Positions 1-10,833 of a DNA stretch of 64,000 nucleotides are shown here, one piece after another. Location: NCBI GenBank assembly GCA_000827495.1, contig KN817580.1, forward strand, positions 133,549 through 197,548, read 5' to 3'. The DNA comes from Hypholoma sublateritium FD-334 SS-4 (lineage: Eukaryota; Basidiomycota; Agaricomycetes; Agaricales; Strophariaceae). Positions within the stretch are counted from its first letter, which is position 1. Each line of letters starts with the position of its first letter. The notes below the pieces were generated by a model, which did no database searches, was not told the DNA's origin, and saw nothing but the letters and a program-made list of their open reading frames with translations. Both the position numbers and the translations under genes were made by a program.

Positions 1-2
1 TC

Positions 3-809
3 GCAGTCGCGCGCCCTTCCCGCCTGCAGGAGCGCCTTGCTGCTCGTGCCCGTAGCTCACGCCCCCTCGTCCACGCGGATGGCACCACTGTGCTCACGGC
101 GGAGGCTGCTCCCTCAAACGTAACTCACGCCACTGAGTTCAGCACCAACTGGTCCGGTGCCGTCCTCGTGAGCCCCCCGGCTGGACAGACATTCACCACC
201 GTCACCGGTTCCTTCGTCGTGCCAACCCCCAAGGGAACTGGTGCCGCATCTGCATGGGTCGGAATCGACGGAGACACCGCTCAGAACTCCATCCTCCAGT
301 CTGGTGTCGACTTTACCGTCGCCAGCAACGGCCGTGTCACTTATCAGGCATGGTTCGAGTGGTTCCCTAATTTCGCCATCGATTTCTCCAACTTCCCCAT
401 CTCCGCTGGACAGACGATCACCGTCACAGTCCATGCCACTTCCAAGACCGCCGGCACCGTTGTGCTTACCAACGCTTCCACTGGCAAGAGCATCACTCAG
501 GCCGTCAGCGCGCCTTCTTCCTCGGTAAATTATTAAATACTACCGAATATGAACGAAATTCACGAACCTCTCCAGGCTGCCCTTGCTGGACAGAACGCCG
601 AGTGGATTGTTGAGGACTTCGAAGAGGGTAACTCCCTGGTGACCCTCACCAACTTTGGCAGCGTCACATTCACCGGTGCCAGCGCCTCGACGGCTTCTTC
701 ATCAGTTGGATTGACTGGAGCCACCATCATCGACATGCAACAGAACTCCGTCACCCTCACCAGTGTTTCCGTTGGAAGCAGCTCCTCCGTCACCATCACC
801 CACACGTAA
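3..809 (+). CDS. Secreted G1-family (eqolisin) glutamic endopeptidase, 5' partial
   Basis: The 3' part of an acid endopeptidase of peptidase family G1 (scytalidoglutamic peptidase / aspergilloglutamic peptidase type), which acts outside the cell on proteins at low pH. The reading frame is open to the left window edge, so signal peptide and start are missing; the Arg-rich stretch at 12-70 fits a propeptide. The mature part begins near STNWSGAVL. Family hallmarks are visible: the catalytic Gln in the YQAWFEWFP block (about 340-370) and the catalytic Glu in AEWIVEDFEEG (about 597-627). One 51-nt intron (525-575, GTAAAT..CCAG) lies between them at phase 0. Stop TAA is at 807-809. The domain looks intact. 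Confidence 0.9.
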
Positions 810-1323
810 AGCCATTAATTTGGTCAAGTGAATAGTCGTAGGATCATCGGTATGTTAAGGTGTCCATATCTGACTTCCAAGTTGCTAAAGCAGAGTTTTT
901 CAGAATTGCTATACTACTCCGCTGACATACATGTGTACATTTACTTGAGCGACGAATAACAGTATTTATAACATTGTCCAACATTCTCATAATAAATGAT
1001 AGCGCCCGGACTCGAACTTTGAATAAGCTCGTACTCAAGGTAACTCGTCGTAAGGCCAAATAAATCGTGCCAACGAAAGCATTCTTTGTGGCTACGGTCA
1101 TGATTCATTCAAATCTTGCCTGTACTGTGTCAGTGAATTCGGCGGGAATTCGGATGATGGGTATTGAACAATGAAATATGAGTAAAATATTGCGTCTATA
1201 CAAAAACAACGGTTGACAGGCACCGATAGCATGATAAAGTAATGAGTAGTAAGGCAGATAATAGCAAAGCAATGAGCAGACGAGGGAAAACCAAACCAAA
1301 TATTTCAAGCCCCACGAATGGAT
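810..1323. other. Convergent intergenic spacer
   Basis: AT-rich sequence between the 3' ends of the G1 protease and the MAU2 gene. No coding exon is supported. An isolated tRNA B-box-like string occurs at about 1007-1018 on the minus strand but has no cloverleaf around it. Confidence 0.5.
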
Positions 1324-3860
1324 CTATTCCACTTCAAGGAATTTTCGCTTTTGCACCCTCACCACCGCCGCCATGAATTTCTCATTAGCAGCTATTTGTT
1401 TCGATGCTCCCCGCTCGTCAGCGCTGCGCCGCTTAAGTTCTAGCAATTGGAATTTAGCGACGCTAGATAGGAAAGCGGTGAGCCTACCTAAATTCCGTTC
1501 TCCGATCCACAGCCTCAGATGTGCATTTCCCACACCATCTCGCTCAGTCAGTGTAGGGGTCACCTTGGATGTATCAGCCTTTGGTGGTGCCTTGGGTTGC
1601 GCACCAAGACCCGCCGCAAGCTGCTCAGCAGTGCCAAGCATTGTTTCTGCATGCTCCGTTGAAGTGTGCACATATTGGGCAGCGACAAGAGCTAGGACAA
1701 GGGCCCGAAGGTGATTGTCTTGCGCAGAGGTGGAGAGGTTGAGAGCAATACGCAGTTGAGCCCTTGTGCAGTCGAATAAACACCTAGACTGACGAGAGTG
1801 GTAGGGGGCACTTACTTGGTCACCAAAAACTCCTTTGATAACATAGCAGAAAGTACAGCACCGACAGCCCGGAGGGTCCCTCCTAGACCTTCACATTCCT
1901 TGGCGACTTTCTCGCCTTTCCTTCGTAATGGCTTCATCGCCCTTTCGAATGAATCTTCGTCTGTCTCTTCACCCGCAAGACCCACACGTAGCCAAATCTC
2001 GCCTATCCGCGCGGATACGTTTACCCAATAGTCTTCGCAGCCGCTGTCCTCGTTGTCAGCAGAATGTTGTCCGATATCGTCTGTTTCCTGACGTCGAGAA
2101 ATAAAAGCAGCTATTTGGTAACATTTTAGGGCGCGGTCGGCCTGGCCAAGGGAATGAGCAAGGTGAGCTTGATGTAGCGTTATTCTTGCACTGTAGATTG
2201 TAAAAAGATTATAGGTGCGTGTATGCGCTATGACTTGGGCTAGATGCTAGCGTTGGAAATGATGAGTTGGTTTCAGACGCGAAGAGTGTGAGGGCTAATT
2301 CGCGTACACGTTCGGCGTCGGTGAATTCGCTCCGGGATATGCATAGCTGTACGAAAGGGGAAAGTCATGAGCGAGGCTCAACAAAAGGGAGTAAAGAAAG
2401 TCACGCACCCCAATGAGTTCACACATCATATCAGCTTTCATCTTGTACATCCTAAGCTGGAAATTTTCTACATCCGCCAACGAACCCCAGGAAGGCACTG
2501 GGGAGGGTGTATGTAAGAGTCACGTCGCGACCAAAAGAAGAGACGTACATGGAATTTCCTTCTTCAATTCCTTATCGACCACAAGCATCCCCTCGTTGGC
2601 GAACATGCGCCTCTTGGGTTTTCGACCAACTGGGTCACGCTTCGAGATGCTGCTGATGAGGAAGCCTAACGTAAAAATAACACGGGGATGGGTCACTTGG
2701 ACCCGAAAAAGTGGCGAACGAGGCAGATTGACGTCGACGATGCCACTGGTACCAAAGGCGTCAAGAGCTCCGCCGTCAAGTAATTCATGTAGTTGCTTTA
2801 ATCGTACATGCCCTCTGGTACTGTCACCGGCGTATGTGTGGTAAAGTACGCCGATGATCAGAACATGGACAATGAGCACTGTCTCCAGCTTCGTCCTTTC
2901 TGCAGGAAAGGCAGGTTGAGCAGAAATTTGCTTGGTCGGATTACCTTCGAAAATGAGATTGAGTTGCCGTTCGATGCTCTTCAATGATTCGCCCACCCTC
3001 GTCCAGGCGCCGTATTGAACAAGATCCCGTAATTCGAGGACCATGGCCAACTGAGCAATTTGGGGGTGTTGATTTTGTATAGCTAGATCATGCAGATCAC
3101 GTATGGCACCTAAACTCTTCAAACTCGGCGACGCGGCTGAATATGTTGGTGGATCGTGGTTATGTGAGGTAGCAAAGTGACTGTTGATATACGCCAAATG
3201 GGCTGTGTATGTGACTTGGGGAGGGTCGGAGGGCAACAAAAAGTTCGTTATAACCTTTTTCAGCGAGTTCTGTGCCTGTTTGGTATTCTTCTGATACGAA
3301 GCGAGGCGAGCAGAAAGGTGTGTGAGTTGCGGCTTGTAGACTCGAAGGGAAGGATGCTACAATGACAATGGTCAGTATAAGCTTTGTGAAAAGCTATAAC
3401 ACGTACTTTGTTAGCTATCATAAGCTACGTGGCATAAAATCATTATTTGACGCGTCCCAGGTAAACATACAAGACTTACCGCTTTCGAGATGGCCTTGCT
3501 GACCTCGCTTTCGATCCCGGGCTGATCCATGCCAATCCTGAGTCCTACTTCTGCCAACTCGGTCCACGCGCGACATTCAACTAGTATATCAAGGTTTGGG
3601 ACAGATAAACACTTGCGCAGGGCGAATAGAGTCACAAGGAGTGATCGTGTGTGGTACTTGTGCGTAGGTGGGTGTGCGATGAGGTGAGGTAGAGACAGTA
3701 GTAGAACATCGGGGGGAAGAGTTTTTGCATTCTGAATATCTAGTTTCTGTCTTTTGAATGGTCTTTCTGTACAGTCGCTGGATGCCATAGTGAGTGTTTG
3801 GAGAAGAGCCACGGCAGCTTGTCGACACCAGTCGATCGGAGCCGGGAGCCTGGGTGGCAT
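1324..3860 (-). CDS. MAU2: Cohesin loading factor MAU2/Scc4
   Basis: TPR-type helical-repeat partner of the Scc2 cohesin loader; in the nucleus it helps load cohesin on chromatin. Six exons give a continuous frame of about 735 residues: 3860-3480, 3356-2549, 2497-2409, 2346-2308, 2246-1816, 1783-1324. Blocks that read like the fungal family are HPSLRVYKPQLTHLSARL, TYNLFTIYSARITLHQAHLA and DNHLRALVLALVAAQYVHTS. A naive reading suggests a frameshift near 2247, but a 61-nt intron (2307-2247, GTACGC..CTAG) joins FTDAER to HLAQVIAHTR in phase. The assignment rests on remembered family motifs and the helical-repeat character. It is head-to-head with the GNAT gene at 4176, with 315 bp between. Confidence 0.7.
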
Positions 3861-4175
3861 GCGTTACATAATGTGACTGATCGCGTTTAGTGTCACAAAG
3901 ATGTTTCCCTTTATATCCACCAAATATCCACCTTTGATCTACCTTCCCTGACCGTACGCTTCATAAGCAGATTCTTACCAGGAAAAACAAATGGTAGAGA
4001 ACGGATTCTCGTCTCTATATGCACCTGCGCTGCGCATACTGCGACAACAATCTGGAAACAGTCGCAATTTCGTCTTGCTTTCACCTCATTACTTAAGGCC
4101 CGATCCACCCTCGTTCACCCTACAGTCTACTAGATAGCATAGAGCAGTCACTGCAGTGCGCCGAGGTTGAATGCA

Positions 4176-4990
4176 ATGGACATTCAAATTCGTCGAGTCC
4201 AAGAAACGGATTCAGAGCGCATCCGCCAGCTGTTCAAGGAGGTAATGATCTATGGCGGTGAGTTTCCGGAGTCTTGAAGTCTGATTAAAGCGACTGACGT
4301 GTGCCGACAATTGTAGCCAGCTCTCCGGGAAAACTCGCTTTGAATCACCAGCTTTATGTACAGCCCGCATACGTCCTCTACGGCATATTCTCTCTGGGCG
4401 TCCTTATTTCCTATTATTCCATAGCGCCAGGCAGCTTAATCTGCGTTGCCTCGCTTGCCTTCTTCCTCGCATGGCGCCAGAGGATCTGGAGGGAGATTAA
4501 AAAGTACGATGACGCGGCAATGAATGGAGGAGACCTGGCGGACATTGGAAGCCATTACGGGCCAGTTCCAAGCGCATTTTGGGTTGCAGAAGTCCAAGAC
4601 AGTGGAGGAGCAGGTACAGTTATTGGTTGTGTTGGTCTGGGTATGTCTCTATGTATTTCTTCAATTTTGGACACTTACACCCTGATTTCCGGGATGCATG
4701 CAGATTCTTCAACCAATCCAGATCCTTCAGTCGTCGAGATTCGCCGGATGCTGGTGTCGCCATCTTACCAGCAACGTGGTGTAGGGAGTTCTCTCCTGAG
4801 AGCGGCCATTGACCATGCACGCACTCAAAAGATGCAAAGAATTTTCCTGTCGACCTCTATGTTTCAACCAGCTGCAAGGAAGTTGTACGAGAATTTTGGC
4901 TTTTTTGAAGAAGGGAAATTGGACGTCGGAGTGAAATTCTGTTCTATTTCATTTGATATAGATTTTTATGTTTACGGGATGCAGCTCTGA
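4176..4990 (+). CDS. Membrane-anchored GNAT N-acetyltransferase
   Basis: Acetyl-CoA-dependent N-acetyltransferase of the GNAT fold, 230 residues in three exons (4176-4257, 4317-4640, 4704-4990). Two hydrophobic segments (about residues 45-61 and 64-80) sit inside the N-terminal half, as in NAT8-type membrane GNATs. The acetyl-CoA pyrophosphate loop is the Q-x-x-G-x-G/A-type motif QQRGVG at residues 158-163, preceded by the usual strand (EIRRMLVSP). The C-terminal KLYENFGF matches the motif B region. The start ATG at 4176 opens a GNAT-like strand (MDIQIRRVQETD). A competing ATG at 4171 is out of frame. The substrate cannot be told from sequence. Confidence 0.85.
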
Positions 4991-5228
4991 CGCCCGGGGA
5001 CATTGGGACTGCCCGTTTTCCGATCCATAATTCCTTTCTAGAAGTGGGTACCAATGTATTAGGCTAGTCAAGTTTTATTATCTTTATAGTATTTGAATGT
5101 TCAAATGTTCAATCTGCATGCAGAAAGGAATGCCAGTGTAGTGACTTTAGTTACAGTAGTACTACGACAGAATGTGTTCCAGATAAAATCGTCCCTATGA
5201 TAGCGTCGCGAAGGTGGATTTATGGCAA

Positions 5229-6519
5229 TCAATGGAAAGCTGGATCAAGTCTTGATGTGCTGTCCCAACCTGCAAGTCCAGCTGCAACCCTCAAAACTGC
5301 GCGTAGCACGTCCTGGCTGATCGCCACCTGACTCGCCTGCGGTCCCTGTTTATTAAGCCATACGGCAATTACAACGCAGTTCAGGTCTTTCCGAAGGTGG
5401 TTGTTAGTGGACAGGGTAACTAGGAGATCCAGAAGGAGAGTCCAGCCTAAGAGCCTAGTTGCTTGGAAGGAAATGAAGCGTAGCTTTGGTAAATAGGTTG
5501 GGTTGTTGATCCCGGCATTCGTCGATACCTCCGAGAGCTGGCGGAAAAATTCTCGTGGAAAGGCGTCGCCGTATTCTAAAGATAAGGATATGTATAGATG
5601 TTGTAGCTCTGGGACACTAGAAAATAATGGGTCAATATCGACTGCGTACAGCGCTGCGTCAAGTAACAATAAACTCTCCAGTGAACACCCTGAAAGATGG
5701 AAGAACGACGCGACGGCGATAGCCTCAATTCCTTCCCTACGCGCTTGGATTTTGCAAGTTCGGAGTGAAGCGCATCTCAGTTCCTCAAATTTTGAATGTT
5801 CCCAAATTGAACGTGCCGACAATTCGCGAGATGTGTGCCTTTAGCCTGAGGGTTCTCAGCATTGAATATCCGGAGGTATGGCCTGCAAAGTATGAAAGGG
5901 CAGAAGAGGGGCCTTCGTATTTCGATCGCAACCAACGTGTCGAGCATTGATTAAGAACAGCGATCATCCTGGAAATAAGAGTGGGCGCCAAGTTTCTTGC
6001 AGGACTGACAGTTAGATTGATGGACAATGGAAGCTGGCCTGAGCGGTCTATCCAGTCTTTGGCAAGAAGCGGCAGCGAACGCAGATTGAATGTCCGGAGG
6101 CGAAGGGGTATATCCATCCAGAGTTGCGGAGTGGATTGGGCTGTAGCCCTCCACCTTCGGCATACAGCAGAAAGTGCCAATGAAGCGGCAAGGACGTGCT
6201 TTGAAGTTTCGCTGTTTAAATCATTGTCCATGATGTCGGTAGGAAGGTACATTTGAAAGATGTCGGCGGATATTTCTGATGGAAAGCGGTGGATCAAGCG
6301 ATCGTGGTGCTCGTTCATTTGTGTATTCAAGTCCTGGCGTAAATTCTCGATATCTGTGAGCATCTCTCGCATCCCTCTGATTTTCCCGTCTAGCTGAGCG
6401 AGTTGCTGACACGGGGGACACGCAGTGTGATCTGCAGGTCTGCACAGTGGCCATACGTCAGGAAGATATAACTTCACTTCTCTAGGCAGAGATTTGCAGC
6501 GTCGAATTGGTGTAGACAT
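5229..6519 (-). pseudogene. F-box-like protein with apparent frameshift
   Basis: An F-box-like protein of the type expanded in Agaricomycetes, expected to act as the substrate receptor of an SCF ubiquitin ligase. The N-terminus has a Cys-rich stretch and a short coiled coil, then the F-box core (FPSEISADIFQMYLP ... ALSAVCRRWRATAQSTPQLW). The frame from 6519 stops in TFNLGTFKI at about 5785, and the continuation (EELRCASLRTCKIQ onwards to 5229) lies in another frame. Removing one base in the aaaattt run at about 5787-5793 joins the two perfectly. No intron with standard ends and workable phase was found. It is either a one-base assembly error in a homopolymer or a recently broken allele. Confidence 0.65.
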
Positions 6520-6531
6520 GATGGGGCACAA

Positions 6532-7320
6532 AAGAGACAGCTAGCTTATAGTACGTAGTTCAGCTAGCAGGGTTCCGAAACGGTCAGTTGAACCCCTTTT
6601 GATTTGGCAAACATACGCACTAGTAGGATGGCGAGTAACGGAGGTATCCAGAGTTTTGAAACGAAGGGAACGAACCAGACCCATTGGGCATTCAGTATTT
6701 GAACAGGGCGAGGAACAGGGTTTTGTCGCAGCTAAATTCAAGCGTCGTTGACAACAGCCTGAGCACTTTTGATTTGTGTTCAGAGACTAAAAAGACGACA
6801 AGTAAGCATAAAAATGCAAGGAAGGTATGTCTTCCAAAGTCGATGCACTTCAATCGTTGATCAAGGTCTTGCACGCAATGCTCGCTCTATGCGTTGATTG
6901 GTACGTGCATACCTTGCACCCAATTACCACAAACCGCGCGGATTGGGGAATGCGTCGCAAAATAGCTTTACTAGATCCGACAAATCATTGCATCGTATGA
7001 GCAAACTAGAACATTATAGCGCGGGTCCGAGCTCGATAAATAGTGTTCGATATTGGTTGTCATATACCAGACTTGTGACTGCAATGTACCATGTCATGCT
7101 GCATATGATTAGCTTCCCTGTGTCGTTATATTATTCCTGACGATATCCGTGTGCACTTGCTCTCATGCGACAGCAGGCTCGTGACATGGTATCTGCGCGT
7201 TTAAGAAAAGAGCGTTGAACGATAATTATTCCGCCGTTCTATATCTAAATATGTCAATTGAGCCAAATCGTTCAGAAGGCGGGAACGGATGACTGTACCT
7301 ATTCACAGCTAATGGGATTT
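6532..7320. other. Intergenic region without supported gene
   Basis: About 0.8 kb upstream of the F-box gene and downstream of COX6. Short open frames occur on both strands, but none has a domain, splice pattern or plausible start that supports coding. Confidence 0.4.
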
Positions 7321-7799
7321 TTACGAGGTATACAACTCTTCCTTCAACACCAATCCTGTAACAACGTGTCAGGGAAGCCCGAAACCGCGCGATAGGGTGT
7401 AAGAAACTTCGACGTACCTAGCTCTTCGCGCAGGGGCTTAAGCTCAGTGAGGTAAGCCTCGTACTGAGCCTTGTTCTCGACCTTCTCTTTGATTCCCTCG
7501 AACACGCGTACGGCAGTCGCGTAGTCATTCACGCGGCGGGCAGCGCGGACGGCGGCTTCAACGACAGAGGGCGAAGGAACAAGATCGTGGGCGAAGCAAT
7601 TGTTGAGACCACGCTGGACTTCGAAGAGATCCTCGGCGCCCTGAAAGAAACTGACGTAGCGCTCAGAGAAAGACTCAAAGGTCTCCTGGGCGTGGCCAGA
7701 AGCATTGCGGACGAAGATAGGGGCTGTCCGTGCACTCCTGGCGAAGACGGAAGGGCGAGCAGCGGTGCGGAGGGCGGCAGAGAGCATCTGAGCACGCAT
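7321..7799 (-). CDS. COX6: Cytochrome c oxidase subunit VI (COX6 / Va family), mitochondrial precursor
   Basis: Nuclear-encoded subunit of respiratory complex IV (yeast Cox6, mammalian COX5A), on the matrix side of the inner membrane. Two exons (7799-7418 and 7355-7321) encode about 138 residues, the expected size. The N-terminus is Arg/Ala/Ser-rich and lacks acidic residues, like a mitochondrial presequence. The mature part has the family signature around ETFESFSERYVSFFQGAEDL, RGLNNCFAHDLVPSPSVVEA and DYATAVRVFEGIKEKV. The short second exon supplies the C-terminus (GLVLKEELYTS). A start at the in-frame Met four codons later is equally possible; the upstream open frame before 7799 looks like 5' UTR. 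Confidence 0.92.
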
Positions 7800-7883
7800 G
7801 TCTGAGTGAAGGCGAAGTGGAAAACGGAGAGGGAAGGAGGGGTCGGGTGCACCGGGAATACCCGCTACAGAATAACAAACCAT

Positions 7884-10068
7884 AACAACGCTTGTATCAA
7901 CCTAGGCTCGTCTCGACCGTCGTCGTCGCTTGTCTGCCGCTTGCACTCACTCCTGCGTCCCTTCCAACACCCAAGTATCCAGCTGCGTCTCTTGAGTCTC
8001 AGTATTCCTCGTGCCGTATAGTCTCTGGCACCACAGCGGTCTCCTCAAAGCCTTTTCGTTAGGTCCTGGACCTCACTGCCACTAGCGCTCGGCGGAATGA
8101 CCTATCAGACATCCGAACAGTACATCACTCAAGCGTCCGGGACGTCAATGGTGTGCACAGCCCGACACTTCATTCCGTTCAATACTCCACTATGTAACCT
8201 CAGGCAACCTCCATATCCAAGCCGTGATTTAATATGTCGACCGATCAACTTTCGCAAACTTCCTGGCATGGACATTGTTACTTGCCGTGGCTTGTAGGAA
8301 TCGGATCTGGAGGCTCCCCACAATTATGTGCCATACACTAGCGATGGGCACTGTCACAACGTAGCACTTAAGAATATGGCTCCTCGCCCGAGGTACTCCG
8401 AGCGGGCACCTTGGTTCAGAATGCAGCGCCTCCGCATGGGTTGCGACGGGTGCGCTCAGGGCGCTCCGCCTATTTTGATCCTGACATGCCGTCAGCGCAT
8501 CAAAATCTCACGGCGCGCGTCGGCACAGCCCACCAGGCCCCGCGTCCCCCGCCCGCCTCTCATCATTTAGCGCCTCCCGCCAGGCCGTTAGCGCTGCTTG
8601 TAGCAACCATGCTCTCGTTGGCATGCCTGGTATCTACTGCCCTTTCCCCTGAGCACTGGATCTCAACTCTCGAGCGCGCAAATAGGTGAATAGCCTCATG
8701 GACCGCACATACTTCGGTCTGCGACGTCGAGCAAGATCACCGGTCGTAGTGAAATCGTCAGCGCCGCGGGAAGGCGCTGGACTACGTTCCTGCCGAAATG
8801 TACAAGTGGCACGACGCATGCATCAACACTGCTGGTAGCACTCTGCACTGCTGCGTAGAAGGGATTGATTCGCCGTTCTGCTCGATTGAGTGTGCAGCTC
8901 GGTGGTATAGTGTCTACTGCCCAGTTCTGCAAACCTTATCCATTTTATCGAAGGGTCAAATATAAACGCGCTTTGGAACCTGCCGGAACACCACAAATGA
9001 TATATTGGACACACCAGCTTCTGTGGGTGATTATCGAGCGTTTGTTCCAGAAATGCTTGCTATGGTCCTTGGCACTCGGGCTATATGATAATTACGCTAT
9101 GTGAGGCCAAGTGACTCGGCGGAAAACACGCAGGATAACTTCGGCGCAGTGATCTGCGTGAACTCTGCGGCAGCGGTGCTTTCACAGGTCCTCAGACGGC
9201 TGTCGTTCACATCTGTCATCCTGGATTGGTACTAAATACATATCCCCAACTTCCTAATATTTTTTGCTCTTCCCAATCCCAAGTCAGGTAGGTCGTGTCA
9301 GGTAAATGTATATAATCTATTATTCTAGAAAAGACTTATTTGGCAGAATGAAAGCTGAGCTATCCGGAAAAGTCCAGATTCATACTTGGCTGACTCCGGG
9401 CTGCAGCTTCGCCGTGTCATAATGAAGATTCAGAGTATATAGCATCATGGCGACATGTTTGTCCTGTGGATGTAACGTGAAGCCTCTGCTTGACCTAGAA
9501 ACCCGTATGTGGACAAGATTTTTGTCTTCTTTGAGTTGAAATTTAACTCCTCAAGAAAGGGCTGAGGTTGCTCTGAGCCACTCGGGGAAACAGAAGAATT
9601 GTTTGCACAAAGCCCACGAGACTGCGCACGCTAAGGGATTCTGAAGGGAGCAAGTAATGTGCGCTTTTCAAGCTTTATTCGTGTTATGAATTTGTTTGTA
9701 AACGGCCTGTGCACATACTTAAGTGCTTGAGCCTTATAATGGTAATGCATGCAATGGACTGGCATTATTATTCAACATTTGAACAAACGACATCCACCCA
9801 TTGGTGGAGGTAACTAAAGTCGGCTATTACCGAATCGGGAAAGTAAGGTGCAACGTGGCCATGGAAGTAGAGGACCACACTCAAACCACCACCACATTGG
9901 GAGATCTGAGCCAGCCAACACTTACATGGGGTGACTATCGGCTCTTGCACTATACGCAGGCGACACGGGAAGGCGGTGACTCACGCATCGCAATTCGTCG
10001 TCACATTGCTAAATTCGGCAGTGAGCACAGCAGCGGCGAATCTAGATTGCCCCTCATGTCTATCTCAA
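7884..10068. other. Long intergenic region
   Basis: About 2.2 kb between the divergent COX6 and bZIP genes. No exon with domain or splice support was seen on either strand. The right end holds the bZIP promoter elements listed separately. Confidence 0.4.
9977..9983. promoter_or_regulatory. TGACTCA (Gcn4/AP-1-type) site upstream of bZIP gene
   Basis: A perfect palindromic TGACTCA heptamer 87 bp before the TATA box and 230 bp before the start codon of the bZIP gene. Gcn4-type factors bind this sequence, so autoregulation is a natural inference; it is not shown by the sequence. Confidence 0.5.
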
Positions 10069-10069
10069 G

Positions 10070-10076
10070 TATAAAG
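10070..10076 (+). promoter_or_regulatory. TATA box of bZIP gene
   Basis: TATAAAG 137 bp before the bZIP ATG. There is no ATG between it and the start codon at 10213. A short upstream open frame (10056-10121) begins before this TATA box and is probably outside the main transcript. Confidence 0.5.
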
Positions 10077-10212
10077 AGGCGCGGGCGCCCTCGTATAATT
10101 GCTCATTATCTGTCTTCCTAACTCATCTACCCCTCTGTACAAACGCGCAGCGGCCCGTTCTCCGCTATTCTCTACTCTCCTCATAACCAACGGCCTAGCC
10201 AGCATTTCGACC

Positions 10213-10833
10213 ATGCAACCCTCACTCAGCAAGGAGGAAATGCCCTCGAGCTATGATCCTATCCCGACAATGACTCTTTGGGAAATGACTCACCTACCCA
10301 CGAATGAGCAAGGCTTTGGGAGTGGTCCCGGTCCTTCAACAATGGGACATGCTCGTTCTATCTCTTCCGAATCTATGTCTTCGTCCTCGACATATGATCA
10401 GCAGAACGCACTATCACGCAACCACCCGTCCCTAAACTACCGTACTGGTATCGACCCCGGACTTTACCTTTCCCCCAACTCCGTTGAACAGGGAACCTAT
10501 GTCACCATGGCTATGAGGAGAGACTCTCCCCCGAGGTCGCACCATCCTTCTCGTCGGCGGGGGGCATCGCCGAGGTCTGACGAAGAAGACGAGCTCGTAG
10601 ACGAACCGTTGGATCCAAACGCATCTGAGCAGGATAGACAAGCATACAAACGTCGCCGGAACACGCTAGCCGCGCGTAGGAGTCGACAACGCCGCCAAGC
10701 TCAATTCCAGAAACTCGAGGAGGATGTCGCCCGTCTCAACAGAGAACGCGATATCTGGAAGGAGCGCGCTCTCATGATGGAGCGCATGTTATCGACCCAT
10801 GGTCTTCCCTGTCCCAATTTCTCTGATCGGTGA
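10213..10833 (+). CDS. bZIP transcription factor, Gcn4/CPC1-like
   Basis: Single-exon nuclear DNA-binding protein of 206 residues. The N-terminal two thirds is Ser/Pro/Met-rich and likely disordered, with acidic patches (DEEDELVDEPLD, about 123-134) that could serve in activation. The C-terminus is a bZIP: basic region KRRRNTLAARRSRQRR (about 146-161), carrying the N-x3-A-A-x-x-S-R signature, followed by a short zipper with Leu/Val at about 168, 172, 175, then Leu187 and Met191. The NTLAARRSR core is that of Gcn4/CPC1, the regulator of general amino-acid control. The 5' UTR downstream of the TATA box has no ATG, so uORF control of the Gcn4 kind is not evident. Confidence 0.85.
   Translation: MQPSLSKEEMPSSYDPIPTMTLWEMTHLPTNEQGFGSGPGPSTMGHARSISSESMSSSSTYDQQNALSRNHPSLNYRTGIDPGLYLSPNSVEQGTYVTMAMRRDSPPRSHHPSRRRGASPRSDEEDELVDEPLDPNASEQDRQAYKRRRNTLAARRSRQRRQAQFQKLEEDVARLNRERDIWKERALMMERMLSTHGLPCPNFSDR

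Noticed and set aside
1003..1060. tRNA-like B box (minus strand, TTCGAGTCC)
   Set aside because: The T stem and acceptor stem do not pair and no anticodon arm can be drawn; likely coincidence.
2225..2250. Apparent frameshift in the MAU2 gene
   Set aside because: A 61-nt GT..AG intron (2307-2247) joins FTDAER to HLAQVIAHTR in phase 0, so the gene is intact.
10056..10121. Short upstream open frame before the bZIP gene
   Set aside because: It starts upstream of the TATA box at 10070, so it is probably not in the mRNA; kept only as a test in the finding.
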